Assembly: GCA_030549175.1 (NCBI GenBank)
Contig: JAUKUA010000002.1
Location: 2,480,001 to 2,544,000 of the forward strand
Source of the DNA: Lasiosphaeris hirsuta
Taxonomy: Eukaryota; Ascomycota; Sordariomycetes; Sordariales; Lasiosphaeriaceae
Length of the DNA stretch: 64,000 nucleotides
Direction of reading: 5' to 3'
A model generated the notes under the pieces. That model was given only the letters and a program-made list of their open reading frames with translations, did not search any database and was not told where the DNA came from. Below are positions 1-10,864 of this stretch, piece by piece. Numbering within the stretch: position 1 is the first letter of the stretch; each line of letters starts with the position of its first letter. A program made the position numbers and the translations under genes.

Positions 1-344
1 GCTGACGGCCGTTGACAGCCTTTGGGCGACACAACTGGCAAGGCCTGTCAAGACTGTCAAAGGCGGTGAGCTGAAAATGGAAGTACATAGTGGAGAGTGA
101 CAATCTTCATAAGTGCACTCGTTACGTTCTCGAAATTCCCGCCGAAACGGCACCGGCTGGGGTTGCTTGTCCAGTTCCCCAATCCAGAGGTAGAAAAAAT
201 GTTTGCAACTATTCCCCACACCCACGAAGAAGCTTGGCAATACGTTTTTCAACCTTGTGCAAGTGCGTCAACTCACCTGAATGAAACAATTGGACAACAT
301 CAGTCCCGGCCACTTCTAATCATTTGAACATATCAAACAGCATT

Positions 345-813
345 ATGGGTGTCACTCCGTCAACACGAACAAAAACGAAGACTCGTCGGCATTTGCGGTG
401 AGTATCGCAATGTTGAGTCCCCTACCGAACTGGTACTGACTTTTGGCACAGCGATATCGACCAGATTAAGACCGATCTCACGTCGCCCAGGCACCTGGAG
501 CTGTACAAGCTCACAAAGGCTCCTGAGGACCTGCCTGGTCTTGGAAAGCATTACTGCATTGAGTGCTCAAAGTGGTTTGCCACGGAGCCCGACCTGACCA
601 TCCACCAAAAGGGAAAGCCTCATAGAAGAAGGTATGCCTTGACTTTTATTATCATCTCTGCTAAACAGGCCATATACTAACGTTCCTTTTCCCATTTTCA
701 GAGTTAAGGCCTTGGAACGCCCGTACACTCACAAGGAGGCAGATGCTGCTATCGGTCTTTGGACTGACAACGGCCCCAAGAAGGCAAAGACCCAAGAGGT
801 TAAGATGTCATGA
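345..813 (+). CDS. bud20: Bud20/ZNF593-type C2H2 zinc-finger ribosome-biogenesis protein
   Basis: Three exons (345-397, 452-631, 702-813) give 114 residues and a phase sum divisible by three. The first intron runs GTGAGT to CACAG, and the second GTATGC to TTTCAG with a TACTAAC branch site. The N-terminus is strongly basic. The middle holds a C-x2-C-x12-H-x5-H zinc finger followed by an RRRVKAL stretch. This is the layout of Bud20 in yeast and ZNF593 in animals. Bud20 is known as a shuttling factor on pre-60S ribosomal particles that helps their nuclear export. The length is slightly below that of yeast Bud20. The assignment follows from the finger spacing and the basic flanks; no operon-like context applies. 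Confidence 0.85.
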
Positions 814-1288
814 GCGCCATTCTCCTCCTTTCCGTGTCGTTTATGAGAAGGAAAAAGGTCTTGTTTCCTTGATGCATGCTCGGTTTGGGTTCTAGATTTG
901 TAGGGGCGTTTGTGCAGGTAAAATGGGCAGTTGCGGCGTCAGGTTTTTCAGGGACAGGCTGATGCTCCCCGAAGCGAAATGGCCGTGAAACTCGGTATTA
1001 GCATTTGCGGTTTGCGGCTTTGGGATGGTTCAGAAGGTTTGCTAGACACGAATAAAGCAACCCAATCCCTATGTCTCTTTGTCTGCACAGTGTAATTGAT
1101 CTTGAGGCAGGCGTGATGTTGAACTGTGCTGAAATGTCCCGATATATGAATATATGCATTGCCTATTTGCCAGTTTATGCCCCACTCACAAGCATCAGTC
1201 TGATAAACGATAAGCAAGCAACAGCCAAATTGTTAGCGCAACCCAACGCCTCGCATCAGCCTTACGCAGGAGAGGCTCTCCATATTTG
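814..1288. other. Intergenic stretch, nothing recognised
   Basis: This spans the 3' flank of the zinc-finger gene and the promoter of the next gene. Short reading frames exist on both strands but lack ATG starts, splice signals or family motifs. No RNA gene or repeat is visible. Confidence 0.5.
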
Positions 1289-3295
1289 ATGTTTGCTGCC
1301 ACACGCCTGAAGCGCATCACGTACCTGCCTCGCCGAGCGATGGGTAATACAGCATACTCTGCGTATGCAGCAGCGCAGAATGGCTCTGCCGAAGGTATTC
1401 ATACCGTCACTGCCGTTGGCAGATGGTCAATCCTGAACAAGCAGCTTCCTGCTGCCGACAAGATCAAGGCCATCCACATCTACGACTTTGACAACACGCG
1501 TAAGAATGCGATTTCCGCAGACTCGGCATGCACCGCTAACAAAAAAAATACGCTTGCAGTCTTTAAGACCCCTCTCCCGAACTCCAAGATCTGGAATGGC
1601 CCCACGATAGGCACACTTGCCAACCCCGACGCCTTTGTCAATGGCGGATGGTGGCACGACTCCCGCATCCTAGCCGCGACCGGCGAGGGCCAGGCCAAAG
1701 AGGAGCCAAGAGCATGGAACGGCTGGTGGAATGAAAAGATTGTCGAGCTCATTCAGCTCAGCATAGAGCAGAAGGATGCCCTTTGTGTACTCTTGACGGG
1801 CCGCTCCGAGTCTGGCTTCAGCGATCTGATCAAGCGCATGGTCACAAGCAAGGGTCTCGATTTCGATCTGATTTCTTTGAAGCCTGCCGTTGGCCCCAGC
1901 AACCAACGGTTCGCTAGCACCATGAACTTCAAGCAAATGTTTCTGACAGCTTTGATGGAGACATACAAACACGCTGAGGAGATCCGCATATACGAGGATC
2001 GGCCCAAGCATGTTAAGGGGTTTCGTGACTTCCTGACAGACTACAACAAGAAACAGAACGGCATCGGCGGTCAGCGGACCCGCGGACCTATCACTGGAGA
2101 GGTAATCCAGGTCGCTGACATCGCCACTAATCTGGACCCCGTCATGGAGGTAGCTGAAGTCCAGCACCTTATCAACGACCACAACGCCGCCCTTTCCAAG
2201 CGCAAGCGAGGGGTCAGAGGCGAACGCCTCATGGTCAAGAAGACTGTCTTTTATACGGGCTACTTGATCAACACCACTGACACGCAGCGTCTGCTCTCTC
2301 TTGCCCAGATCCCGCACAACCTGCCAGAGACAGAACTGAAATACCACGCAAATAATATCATGATCTGCCCCAGGCCTTGTCCTACCAGCATCCTAGAGAA
2401 GGTTGGCGGCATGGGCAGCAAAATGAAATGGGAGGTGACAGGAACTGCATGCTTCGAGAACAACATTTGGGCAGCCTGTCTGAAGCCTGTCCCCTCCACC
2501 GCAAAGTTTCACACAGACAATCCCAGTCCTCTGGTTGTCCTGGCGCTGCGGAAAGGCGCACGTCCCGTGGACGCAGGTAAGATTCAGAACTGGCAGCCCG
2601 TGCCCCCTGAGAAGGCTTTCGTCTTTGAAACTGTAGTAGGAGAGAAGGTCCTGCTTCGAATCGAGGCGGAGGACCCAGGAGAAGGCGATTATGAGAGCCT
2701 GTTCCCACACAAGGGGTCGAAGAGAAAACATACTGCTGGAGATGAAGATTTTCGCTCTAGACTAGGCCATCCGCATCCTACTGGCCCCCGCAATGACCAA
2801 AGAAACTTCCACCAGCCCAACCATGGTGGCCGTGGTGGGCAGAATCAAGGGCGATTCCGCGGAGGCAATTCGGGCTCGAACCGAGGCTTTAGGGGGCAAC
2901 GGGGAGGAGCGCCGAAGGGCCGCGGCGGTCGAGGCGGTGGCCATCATTACAAGTCGCTTGACGACATGGGAACGCGGGAGAATCAAGGCGGGTTTGTACA
3001 GCAGGTGTCTTACGAGGACGACCCGCAGCGCAACTTCCAGCCGCCGGCTCAGCCAGCCCAGCACAATGCGAACCAAGGCTACCATTCACAGGGACAGAGC
3101 CAGGCGTCATCCTACCAGCAGCAGCCACAGCAGCAGTATGGCAACTGGTCCCAGCAGCAGCAGCAGCAGCAGCAATCACAGCAGCGTGGTCAGCAGCAGG
3201 GGCGGGGGGGCGGTAATGGAGGTGGAAATGGAAACGGGAACGGGAACGGAAATGGAAATAGGAACGGCTATGGCGATATGAACAATTTCTATTAA
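1289..3295 (+). CDS. Swiss-Army-Knife RNA-repair-like HAD-domain protein with RGG/polyQ tail
   Basis: The frame is open throughout, but a 60-nt GT-AG intron (1500-1559, branch GCTAAC, acceptor TTGCAG) almost certainly lies inside it. Removing it gives 648 residues and joins the HAD phosphatase motif I as D66-F-D-N-T-L-F. The next segment (IWNG, GGWW, NGWWN, LLTGR, IYEDRP) fits the HAD_SAK_1 family, proposed from domain context to act as a nucleotide or RNA-end phosphatase. The last third is Gly/Arg-rich RGG repeats, then Gln-rich and Gly-Asn runs, typical of disordered RNA-binding tails. The first ATG in frame is at 1289; one at 1343 is an alternative. The RNA role is inferred from family and composition and is not shown by the sequence. 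Confidence 0.85.
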   Translation: MFAATRLKRITYLPRRAMGNTAYSAYAAAQNGSAEGIHTVTAVGRWSILNKQLPAADKIKAIHIYDFDNTRKNAISADSACTANKKNTLAVFKTPLPNSKIWNGPTIGTLANPDAFVNGGWWHDSRILAATGEGQAKEEPRAWNGWWNEKIVELIQLSIEQKDALCVLLTGRSESGFSDLIKRMVTSKGLDFDLISLKPAVGPSNQRFASTMNFKQMFLTALMETYKHAEEIRIYEDRPKHVKGFRDFLTDYNKKQNGIGGQRTRGPITGEVIQVADIATNLDPVMEVAEVQHLINDHNAALSKRKRGVRGERLMVKKTVFYTGYLINTTDTQRLLSLAQIPHNLPETELKYHANNIMICPRPCPTSILEKVGGMGSKMKWEVTGTACFENNIWAACLKPVPSTAKFHTDNPSPLVVLALRKGARPVDAGKIQNWQPVPPEKAFVFETVVGEKVLLRIEAEDPGEGDYESLFPHKGSKRKHTAGDEDFRSRLGHPHPTGPRNDQRNFHQPNHGGRGGQNQGRFRGGNSGSNRGFRGQRGGAPKGRGGRGGGHHYKSLDDMGTRENQGGFVQQVSYEDDPQRNFQPPAQPAQHNANQGYHSQGQSQASSYQQQPQQQYGNWSQQQQQQQQSQQRGQQQGRGGGNGGGNGNGNGNGNGNRNGYGDMNNFY

Positions 3296-4668
3296 GGCCT
3301 ATGGAGCAAGGGACAGAAAATAATGTTTGTAATATCGGTATACCCCGTCTCGCGACCTCTTCTGGACGATTTGTACGGCTTGGGGTGGAAAACGGAGTTG
3401 GAGGCAAAATTGCCGGCTTGGGATTGCACGTGGAGCAGATATCAGCATGATATCCCGGAGAATTTGTGCCATTATATTCTCGCGGAGGGAACAGCGTAGC
3501 GATGTTTGCGATGCACCAGTTTAGCATGGATGTGAAGTTTACCCCTAACATTCCATCGTCCAAATCTAACCTCTACATCCACTGTTGATTGGGCACCAAG
3601 TTTGGTTCGCCCTGCCCCAGTCCTGAATGTGAAGCGAAATCTACTGCCGGAAACCAACCTTTACACTCCATGCTTACATCCAAGAAGACATGTTAAGAGC
3701 TCACAGGCGTCCTCCAGACGGGTATCCAAACATCGATTATGGACTCGTATTCTCTCGAAACTATTTCTTTATGTTCCACTAGAGCTTTCTCCCACTTGTT
3801 GGCCTTGGGATAAATATGTAACTGAGGCGTTGGGTGTTTCCGTCTTTCGACCCCTGAATCCCGAACGACCCCCCCCCCTAAATCAATACGGTTTGAACTT
3901 CGGCCCAGCACAGAAATATCGACACAATGTTGCGTTTCTCAACCATCCGGAAACTAAACTCGTGTTTAAGCTTCCAATTAGCAGCTTTATACATGTATGT
4001 GTTGTTGAGAAGAGGAGAAAAGGGTGGTATGTGACTTAGAGCAAGAATAAGGGCTGAATGTGTTCTTACAAGTGGCGCTCCACCGTTTTAGCGCCTCTTA
4101 GGCTCATTTACGGACATAATTCACAAACTAATTTAAGATGAATGGCTGTTTGGCCGAGTAGTGAAGGCGATAAACTTGGGCTTCCATGTTCGCAGAGGTC
4201 CGATCTCTCAGCAGCCGGTTTGTGTTTTTGCATTTTTGGAAGAGCTTTTTGTCGACTTTGTGTTCATACTACTACATCCATTCCCAGACGCTCCCTCAAA
4301 AATCTCCTAATTCCCGCATGCTCTGAGGTGGGATAGATAGGTCATACCACTGTTCGGCTGTTGGGGTTGCTCGTGTGCTACCTCCAGGCGTGCGGAAACA
4401 ACTCCAAGTCATTAAAACCATCGACGGTCGAATGATTCAGATGGCTTCAGGCAAAGGAGTGTCAAATACCACATGCCCCGGCTTTTCTGCTCATGTCGAG
4501 TTGTGACTCACAAATAGTCTTTACCAAGTCAAAGAGCATGCCGCTTTCTCCTTCCCAGTTCCTCGCAGCCCCTTCGTGAGGGCGGGGCCTCCTTTCTCTT
4601 TCCGTGATCTGCTATCATTTGAGAGGGAAGAGACTCAACCAGATGCATCCAGTGCTTCAGCCTTCAAA
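3296..4668. other. Gene-poor stretch containing a tRNA-like relic
   Basis: No coding region with an ATG, splice sites and a recognisable product was found. A run of nine or more C occurs near 3871-3879. The only structured element seen is the tRNA-like sequence at 4144-4216, listed separately. Confidence 0.5.
4144..4216 (+). tRNA. tRNA-Ser/Leu-like sequence, probably a decayed or atypical tRNA gene
   Basis: The 5' GGCTGTT pairs over all seven positions (one G-U) with the 3' AGCAGCC, as an acceptor stem. It is followed directly by TGGCCGAGTAG, a near-perfect RNA polymerase III A box of serine/leucine type, and a D arm (GCC...GGC). A B-box-like GGTCCGATCTC lies about 45 nt downstream, giving a T stem of four pairs. 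T runs follow at 4227-4231 and 4234-4238. What is missing is a normal anticodon arm: AACTTGG/CCATGTT can form a hairpin, but its loop is only four bases, so no anticodon can be read. I infer a relic or tRNA-derived element rather than a working tRNA. Confidence 0.4.
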
Positions 4669-4911
4669 TCATTGAGTCTTGCCAGTTGCTGCGGATTCCA
4701 CCACTCTTCTCTGGTCCTCGGGCGAGAACATGGATATGCCCTGCTGCAGCGCGCCGACAAGAACCTGCATCGCCTCGTTCCTGAAGTCGTCTGCGGAGCG
4801 CATCTTGTCAAGGTCTTCGGCAAACTCTTTGGTGATGCGCTGGAGGTAGTACGAGGCGAACTCGGATGCTACCTCCTGGTTCGATTTGCTGGTGCTTTCG
4901 GTACCCGACAT
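4669..4911 (-). CDS. Small Rsa3-like (ribosome assembly protein 3 domain) protein
   Basis: This single-exon frame of 80 residues starts at ATG 4909-4911. The core has the pattern YYLQRITKEFAEDLDK-x2-SADDF-x-NEAMQVLVGALQQG, which resembles the RSA3 domain of fungal proteins involved in early 60S subunit assembly in the nucleolus. Yeast Rsa3 and many relatives are longer and carry an acidic N-terminus before this domain; here that part is absent or lies in an exon I could not find. A different frame stays open past the stop to 4635 and ends in a plausible tail, so an alternative 3' end is possible. The assignment is from pattern resemblance only. Confidence 0.55.
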   Translation of the reverse strand: MSGTESTSKSNQEVASEFASYYLQRITKEFAEDLDKMRSADDFRNEAMQVLVGALQQGISMFSPEDQRRVVESAATGKTQ

Positions 4912-5260
4912 TTTAGTATCTCAAGCAGCCCTGTTTTGCTAACGCCGCAAGCAGATGAGTAAAGTGAGGGCCGTGGATTTTTGAGTCGAGGTGGTCGGTG
5001 GGCTTGGTTGTGAAATTGAATGGCTCCTTGGTCTGAAGGCTTGAGTTTATTGACCTCTCAGGGGTTGAAAGAAAAGTTGCGAAGCAGGCGCTGCGGTGCG
5101 GCTGAACGGCAATTGAGGTGTCTGTCCCATTGGCGTCCTGTAAGTGGGCTCGCAGTGGCGCGTGCTGCTGTGGGACTCCACTGTCATCAGTCTATTAGAG
5201 AACCGGCGGTCAGCAAAGGGCGAAGAGAGCCTAGGAGACAGCCCGTAACATGATCTTGTC

Positions 5261-5392
5261 AACCTTTCGAACTTCCACTTTAAGATATCCGATAGACTTT
5301 TATTGGCATTTCTGGGCTAAAGGGTAAATAATACTTGCAAAATACCCAGTAACCCCATCCGCTTTATCAGACACCACTCATTGCTGTCAAGG
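5261..5392 (+). repeat. Dispersed repeat, copy 1 of 2
   Basis: This is similar along most of its length, in the same orientation, to 15002-15140. Shared blocks include GAACTTCCACTTTAAGATAT-like, TTGGCATTT-TGGGCT, TAACCCCATCCGCTT and CACCACTCATTGCT. The sequence just beyond (about 5470-5510) also resembles 16728-16765. This copy may therefore be a deletion form of the longer unit around the decayed gene at 15-17 kb. Confidence 0.6.
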
Positions 5393-6314
5393 CCATTTCA
5401 AGATCTGCCCAAAAGGGGCACTTCTTCACCCACTCCCTCCAGCACCATTCTCCTTAATACCACCCTCTCTAAATCTCCAAAATCTGCCATTTTGACACAG
5501 GATCACAAGATATCCGAAATTTTCTCAAAAAGGAAAGAATCAGCCGTCCAAGCTGAGCCCGGTGATTTCTATCTAATCTTCTACATCTTCCTCGGCTTCT
5601 TCCCTCAACTGCCAATTCCTTCCATCTTCCACTCGAACTCATCCCCCAAAACCACCAACCTCAACCACCCGATCATCATTTCTCGACCATTCGAGCTCTC
5701 ACCACAACATATTTTCACACGCCAGGCACCCCATGTGCTACTAGCAGCATGAAATATTTTATAATTAATATTTGATTCTCCCCTAGTTCTAGCCATATCA
5801 TGGCCAGCCACGAAAACGGCGGCGGTCGCACCGCTGCCAAGCCTCCCAGCAAAGGGGCACCAAACGCACAAAGGTACAGGCTCAACCCCCCCAGTGGGTT
5901 GATCCACAAGGCTGTGAAGGTTGTCCTTGACCTCCTGGGCCCAAGGGAGAAAGGCGGATGGCCTACATCAAGTTCCCATACCACATAGGTTATCGATACC
6001 CAAGTACCTTGGCCAAGAGCCAAGTCAAGGTCATCACCGATGGACATGCGAATCCCATCCGAATGTCAATGATCAACTTTTCTCCAGCTATGGCACGGCA
6101 TGAGGCCAATGACTCTGGCGAAAATCCAGCCCTCGATGAAACTATTTTATCTTGATAAATAAGTGATGGAACTGTTTTATTCCATCGAACAAGTGGCGAA
6201 ATTATTCCATCTTATTATAATTAAAATGGAACGGCCGATGGAACTATTTATTATCAATAAGCTATATAGAATAAAATGAAAGTTTGACTTTCTAAGAGGG
6301 GTTAGCTGCTTCCT

Positions 6315-6525
6315 TATAATTCAGCCCTGGTTTATTTGTTGGTGTGGAATCTCCCGCCAAGAGGGATACTGAAGCCCTCAAGGCCTTTGTAACATTAAAA
6401 ACGGCATTCTAAAAAGTATATTTATCATTTTAAAAGGCATTTCCTCATGCACGGGGTATCCTTCCTCCTGGAAGTTAGAGCACCTCAAAGTCCCACGCCA
6501 ACAAACAAACAAGGGTTGGATTGTA
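6315..6525. mobile_element. MITE copy A (inverted-repeat element)
   Basis: This 211-bp non-coding element starts TATAATTCAGCCCTGGTTTA and ends in the inverted complement, ...CAAGGGTTGGATTGTA. It is flanked by TA on both sides. The interior carries the family motif AAAAAGTATATTT. It is one of six similar copies in the window; TA flanks suggest mobilisation by a Tc1/mariner/pogo-type transposase. Confidence 0.75.
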
Positions 6526-7218
6526 TCAAAGATACTACTCTCGAGGGGTAGGCAGAGTTTGGCTATGGTTGTATAGACCTCTAAAGGATGGTATTTAAGA
6601 CGTCAATTGCACCCTATTCCATTAGCCCTGACCAAATTCCTACCGCGCCCTAGACGGCAGGAAAGCCTCAAGATTTCCCCGTAAAAACCACTCGTAGGTT
6701 AATGTTACTACTAGTTACCTTTCCTATCCAAGGCCTGCCTTCCTTCCCGCCTGCTAACCACCCCCCTATTCTACGCCTCCTTGCTCCATGCTCGAGTGTC
6801 CATTCGCGGCAAAAAGGCAGCAGCAACCGTAACAACAACACACAGCCAACTCGCCCGCCTATGCCATATATGAGGGGACCCATATTACTTCGGATAGAAA
6901 CCGATAAACGATAGACCAGTACTAACCCACGCCAAACGAAAGTAGCGAGAAGAAAGCTAAACACCCCATGACCCCATGCCCCATGCCCCATGCCCCCAGT
7001 GCAATGTACGCATCACGGTCAAAACCCTAGTGATACAAAGATAAAATAATACAAGTGAAGTGCCGTGGGCCCAAAACAGCTCCTTTCCCAGCAACGATGT
7101 GTCACCCCATCTCTTCATCAATCCCCATTAGCGAAGCCAACAGGGTACCTTGACAGACCCAGGAGTAGATCTCGAGCAAAACCACGACTGACGTGCAAAA
7201 GGGGCAAGCGCGTCTTTC

Positions 7219-9356
7219 CTAGTCGACTCCTAAACTTCGACTCCAGTCGGATTCGAGATCTGGATTTCGCGATAATGACTCGGCGCCGTCCTCGTGCCGG
7301 ACCTCATCAGGCGTTGGGCTGAGCCCCACCTCGCTCATGGGTGAGGCCAAGCTGTGGCTGTCCTCGTCATCCGATTCGGGGAAACTCCCGGCCATTTTGC
7401 GGCCCATCCTAGGCGGCCAGTCGTCGTCGATGTACTGCTGACGGCCCGAACCAACATATTCGCCCTCGCTTGGGCTGCTGTTGTTATTGTTGCTGCCGTC
7501 CTCCTCCTCGGACCAATCCCAGTGTACTGGGATCTGCTCACCACGCTCGTCTGTGCCGAAGACCAAGCCACGCCATTCACCGGCGGCGATACGCGCGGCT
7601 ACGTTGAGCATCAAGTTTATCAGATGCGACGGAGGTGACATTAGAATCTCGCATGTCTTTTGGATTACTACCATGGGTAACCGGCGGACAACAGCTAGCT
7701 TGCTAGCACTTACTGCAGCTGCGGCGGAGTACACCTGGCGCGGCGAGAACAGGTTTGCCGCGGGCGGTAATGGGGACAGCACTCTCCTATCGGCGGAGAT
7801 GCTACTGCTTGTGGTCGCACGATGGCGAATGTAGGGCCGACGCGGTGTTCCCGATGATGACTTAGACTGTGATGACAGGGACATGGCAGACATGGATGTC
7901 GCCAGAGGTTCTTCCTCTGACCTAGGGGATGTGGGTTCCACGGGCAGCTGCTCTTCTGGTTTTGCCGGGCTGCAGGCTGATAAATTGTCGACGTCATAAA
8001 CAGACGAGGGCGTGGTTGCACGATCACTTTGTTCGGATGGAGCTGATGCAATAGGGCTGGTACTCCATGTCTCCGAGGCATTGGATACGACTGTCGTATC
8101 CGAGACATCTTCCTGTTCTGTCGGCTCTTCTGGCTGCCTGGGGACCTCGGGCGGACAAGGAAAAGTGAAAGGAGACCCGGGGTTTGACAATGGAGGAGAG
8201 GGAGGGAGTGGAGTTGAATGGAACGGTTGCGGCGTATGGAAGGAATCCTGCGAGTCGCCTAATGGCTGGGACGCGGGACCTCCTGACGGTGACTCAATTG
8301 TATCCTCTTCCACTGAGCCAGCATGTACCGTAGAGACTAGGGCTAATTGAGGGGGAGCGGCTATGGAACGGCTCGCCTGAAATCCATGCATTTTTGATGG
8401 TCTCAGTTGCAAAGGACTGTCTGGATCAAGGCCCTCCGCAGCCATCTCCTCATCCCGTTGGGCCTCTGTATATATGGCGGTTGCTTTCGCATAGTTGCGC
8501 TGCTCCAGCGTCGTCTCCTCCGCCGATAGACACAGATGCGCATTTCGGTCGGACTTGATCCTGGAAGGTATGGATAAAGACATCGATCTTTCGAGGTTAG
8601 AATTCGCCCCTCCTTTCACCACCCCCCTGTGCAGGCGAGCAATCTCAGCGGCCGTTGAGGGGGTCGGGGGAAGCGACGAGGACGATCCTGGCGCGGGGGT
8701 CCATGGTCGTTTTATGGTCGGGGTTTGCGGCTCGGGAAGGTCGACAGTAAATGTTCTCTTGAATGGGCACTCCGTCTTTTCAAACTGGAGGATTTTGTCA
8801 AAAACCTCTCGCAAGAGCTCCGCTCGACGCAGATCCTCGGAATCCTCGACTGGGAGTTCTATTCGCCAATACTGCGGGCGTCGGATTTGCAAAACAAACT
8901 TGCTCGAGGTCTCGTCTATACACCACACCTGGCTCTTAGGCAGAATCGGCTGGAGCGCAGAGCCACAGCTGAGGAAGGCAACTGAGCCGGGGGCACGATA
9001 GATTCGGAAAGCGCCTTATGAACCACGGGTTAACGTCACAGTCAAGAGCAAAACTTGCTGGCACGCCTCTCGGAAAACTTACCAACCGCAATTGTCCTCT
9101 CCAGCGGTGAAGACCACGGTAGTGTTCCGGCCTCGACATCTTGGGGTGTGATTCCCGACCTCGGGCCAAATGAGGGGGGGCGCGATGCAGCCGTAAAGGA
9201 AACAATCTTAATCGAAGGGTGGTCGTAGAGTGTATCGACGGAGCCGTCGGGAGCTCGAGGCGGTGAGGCCTGATCCTGTCCGTCGGAAATGATCGGGGCT
9301 GTAAAGACGCGGCGCGGCGCCTGAAAGGCGGAGCCTGGGGGTTTCGAGAACTCCAT
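7219..9356 (-). CDS. inp1: Inheritance of peroxisomes protein 1 (Inp1) family
   Basis: There are two exons, 9083-9356 and 7219-9014. The 68-nt intron runs GTAAGT to CATAAG, giving 689 residues. Spanning the splice, the protein reads SPLERTIAVG / AFRIYRAPGSVAFLSCG, then ALQPILPKSQVWCID, FVLQIRRPQYWRIE and KTECPFKRTFTV. This is the conserved N-terminal block I associate with the Inp1 family. Inp1 is peripherally bound to peroxisomes in yeast and anchors them in the mother cell. The middle is long, low-complexity and rich in Ser/Pro/Thr/Glu. A second conserved block near the C-terminus (RRLPMVVIQKTCEILMSPP) argues against a further intron. The start is the first ATG (9354-9356). The gene is divergent from its plus-strand neighbour across 1.5 kb. 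Confidence 0.75.
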
Positions 9357-10864
9357 TCTTCGCTCAGTCTATTTCGTAAAGCATCGTGAGGAGTTTGGTG
9401 GAACCACCATGGCATGGGCTTTCGCCGTTTTTTGTTTGTAGCAAAGATTTCGAGCCACGATGTCGGTGTATGGTAGTGATGTTGCTGCCGTCGCTGGCGA
9501 TGCTGCTGACTCTGGTGCAAGGGAGGATTCGAGTGGAGGGCTCGTCTCAGGTGTGGCGCGATAGTTGGGGCTAACAGCAGATCCAGTCGATGCGAGACAG
9601 CAAATGTCTCTGCTCGGCAACTTTACAGATGCTGCGATGGAAATAGTGATGTGAATAGCGTTGGCAGAGAAGGAAATCAATCGGTAAAAGACTTTTGGCA
9701 GATGCGAGAGCTCGAGCACTGTGATGAGATCCTTGCCAGGAACGCACAAGCAGGTGGTCGTCTGGGTGCGGCGAGGACCTGGGGACATGGGGATCCCCCC
9801 TTCGTCAACGAACCCGAGCCGCTCAGGCGCTTAGGAACCGGGAAACCAGGCCACCACCCTCAGAACTTCGACCAACCTTAGGGTTCAATCGCAGCCTGCG
9901 CCGTCCCCAATTATCTATGCATATTTCGCATATGGAGTGGTAGATTATTTTGTCTTGGTCCTCACCTCGATCTGCTTGTCTGCGTTGCTCCATCGCGATA
10001 AGTTCTACAACAGCTCTTGGCCCCATTGGCACACAGTAAAGCGCATCCACATGCCTGACATGCATGTTCCACTTGAGCGGATGCGAAGAAGAGTTGTGCG
10101 AGACCTAACTGCTTGCTAAGATATATCTGCACACAATATTCACAGACACGATCTTTAGCGGCGCGTAACCTAGTAGTACCTAGAAAGGTCTAGGTAGGAA
10201 CAACATGACTCCAAATATTGAAAGCATCAGTCTGATCACCGCTTTAGTGCGAAGAGACAAATTTCAATATTGAAAGGGCCTCTCAGGCTTCCTCCCTCTG
10301 CAATGCCAAGAAGACTTGCAGCCACGTGACAGCATTTTTCAATCAAAGACCTCCTTCGTATCCAAGAATGGGGTTTGATACCCGTAGACAGAAAAACGTG
10401 AGCCAAGTGTTAGCGGTTACATTTCCTAACATGAAGTCGTGCGCTAATACAAAATGCGCTGTGCACATGTCCCTATCTAAACCAGAATGGCATTTCGAGT
10501 CCTCAGGGACGCCTTATCTGGCATCTGAGATGAAAGTGTCAAGGGCATTTGCACTTGGCTTGTTATTCCCCAGGAGGAGGGGCCAAAATACATTACCCCT
10601 TTAGGCTTAGACGGGGCGGTCCTGATCTTGGCGTCCGCCTGTTACCGATGCGTGGGGCGGCACTTTGGGCTTGGGCCTTAGGCGATCATTTACGGATGCT
10701 GGGAAGCTGCTGGTTGACATCATTACATCATTGGCACCTGCGAGCCTAGTGGATCCAGCCGCCCGCCACGGCCTCAAAGCACACCACAACGGCCACCAAC
10801 TCCCTGCTATTGCCAACCAAACCGACCACCTTTCCTACCACCGCGGGCTCAACCAGTGTCCACG
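9357..10864. other. Divergent intergenic region, nothing recognised
   Basis: This separates the Inp1-like gene (minus) from the UsgS-like gene (plus) and presumably holds both promoters. The open frames inside lack ATG starts or recognisable products. No repeat or RNA gene was seen. Confidence 0.5.

Larger units (their letters stand above)
4912..7218. other. Gene-poor, partly AT-rich repeat-bearing stretch
   Basis: The stretch holds a dispersed repeat (5261-5392), an AT-rich block near 6130-6300 and an inverted-repeat element (6315-6525). A short ATG-initiated frame at 5800-5988 starts with MASHENGGG, but it has no supporting splice pattern or family motif, so it is not called as a gene. Confidence 0.5.

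Noticed and set aside
1670..2347. 225-codon minus-strand frame under the SAK gene
   Set aside because: Antisense to a well-supported coding exon, with no motif of its own.
5800..5988. ATG-initiated 62-codon frame (MASHENGGG...)
   Set aside because: Short, no recognisable splice continuation or family, and in an AT-rich repeat-bearing region.
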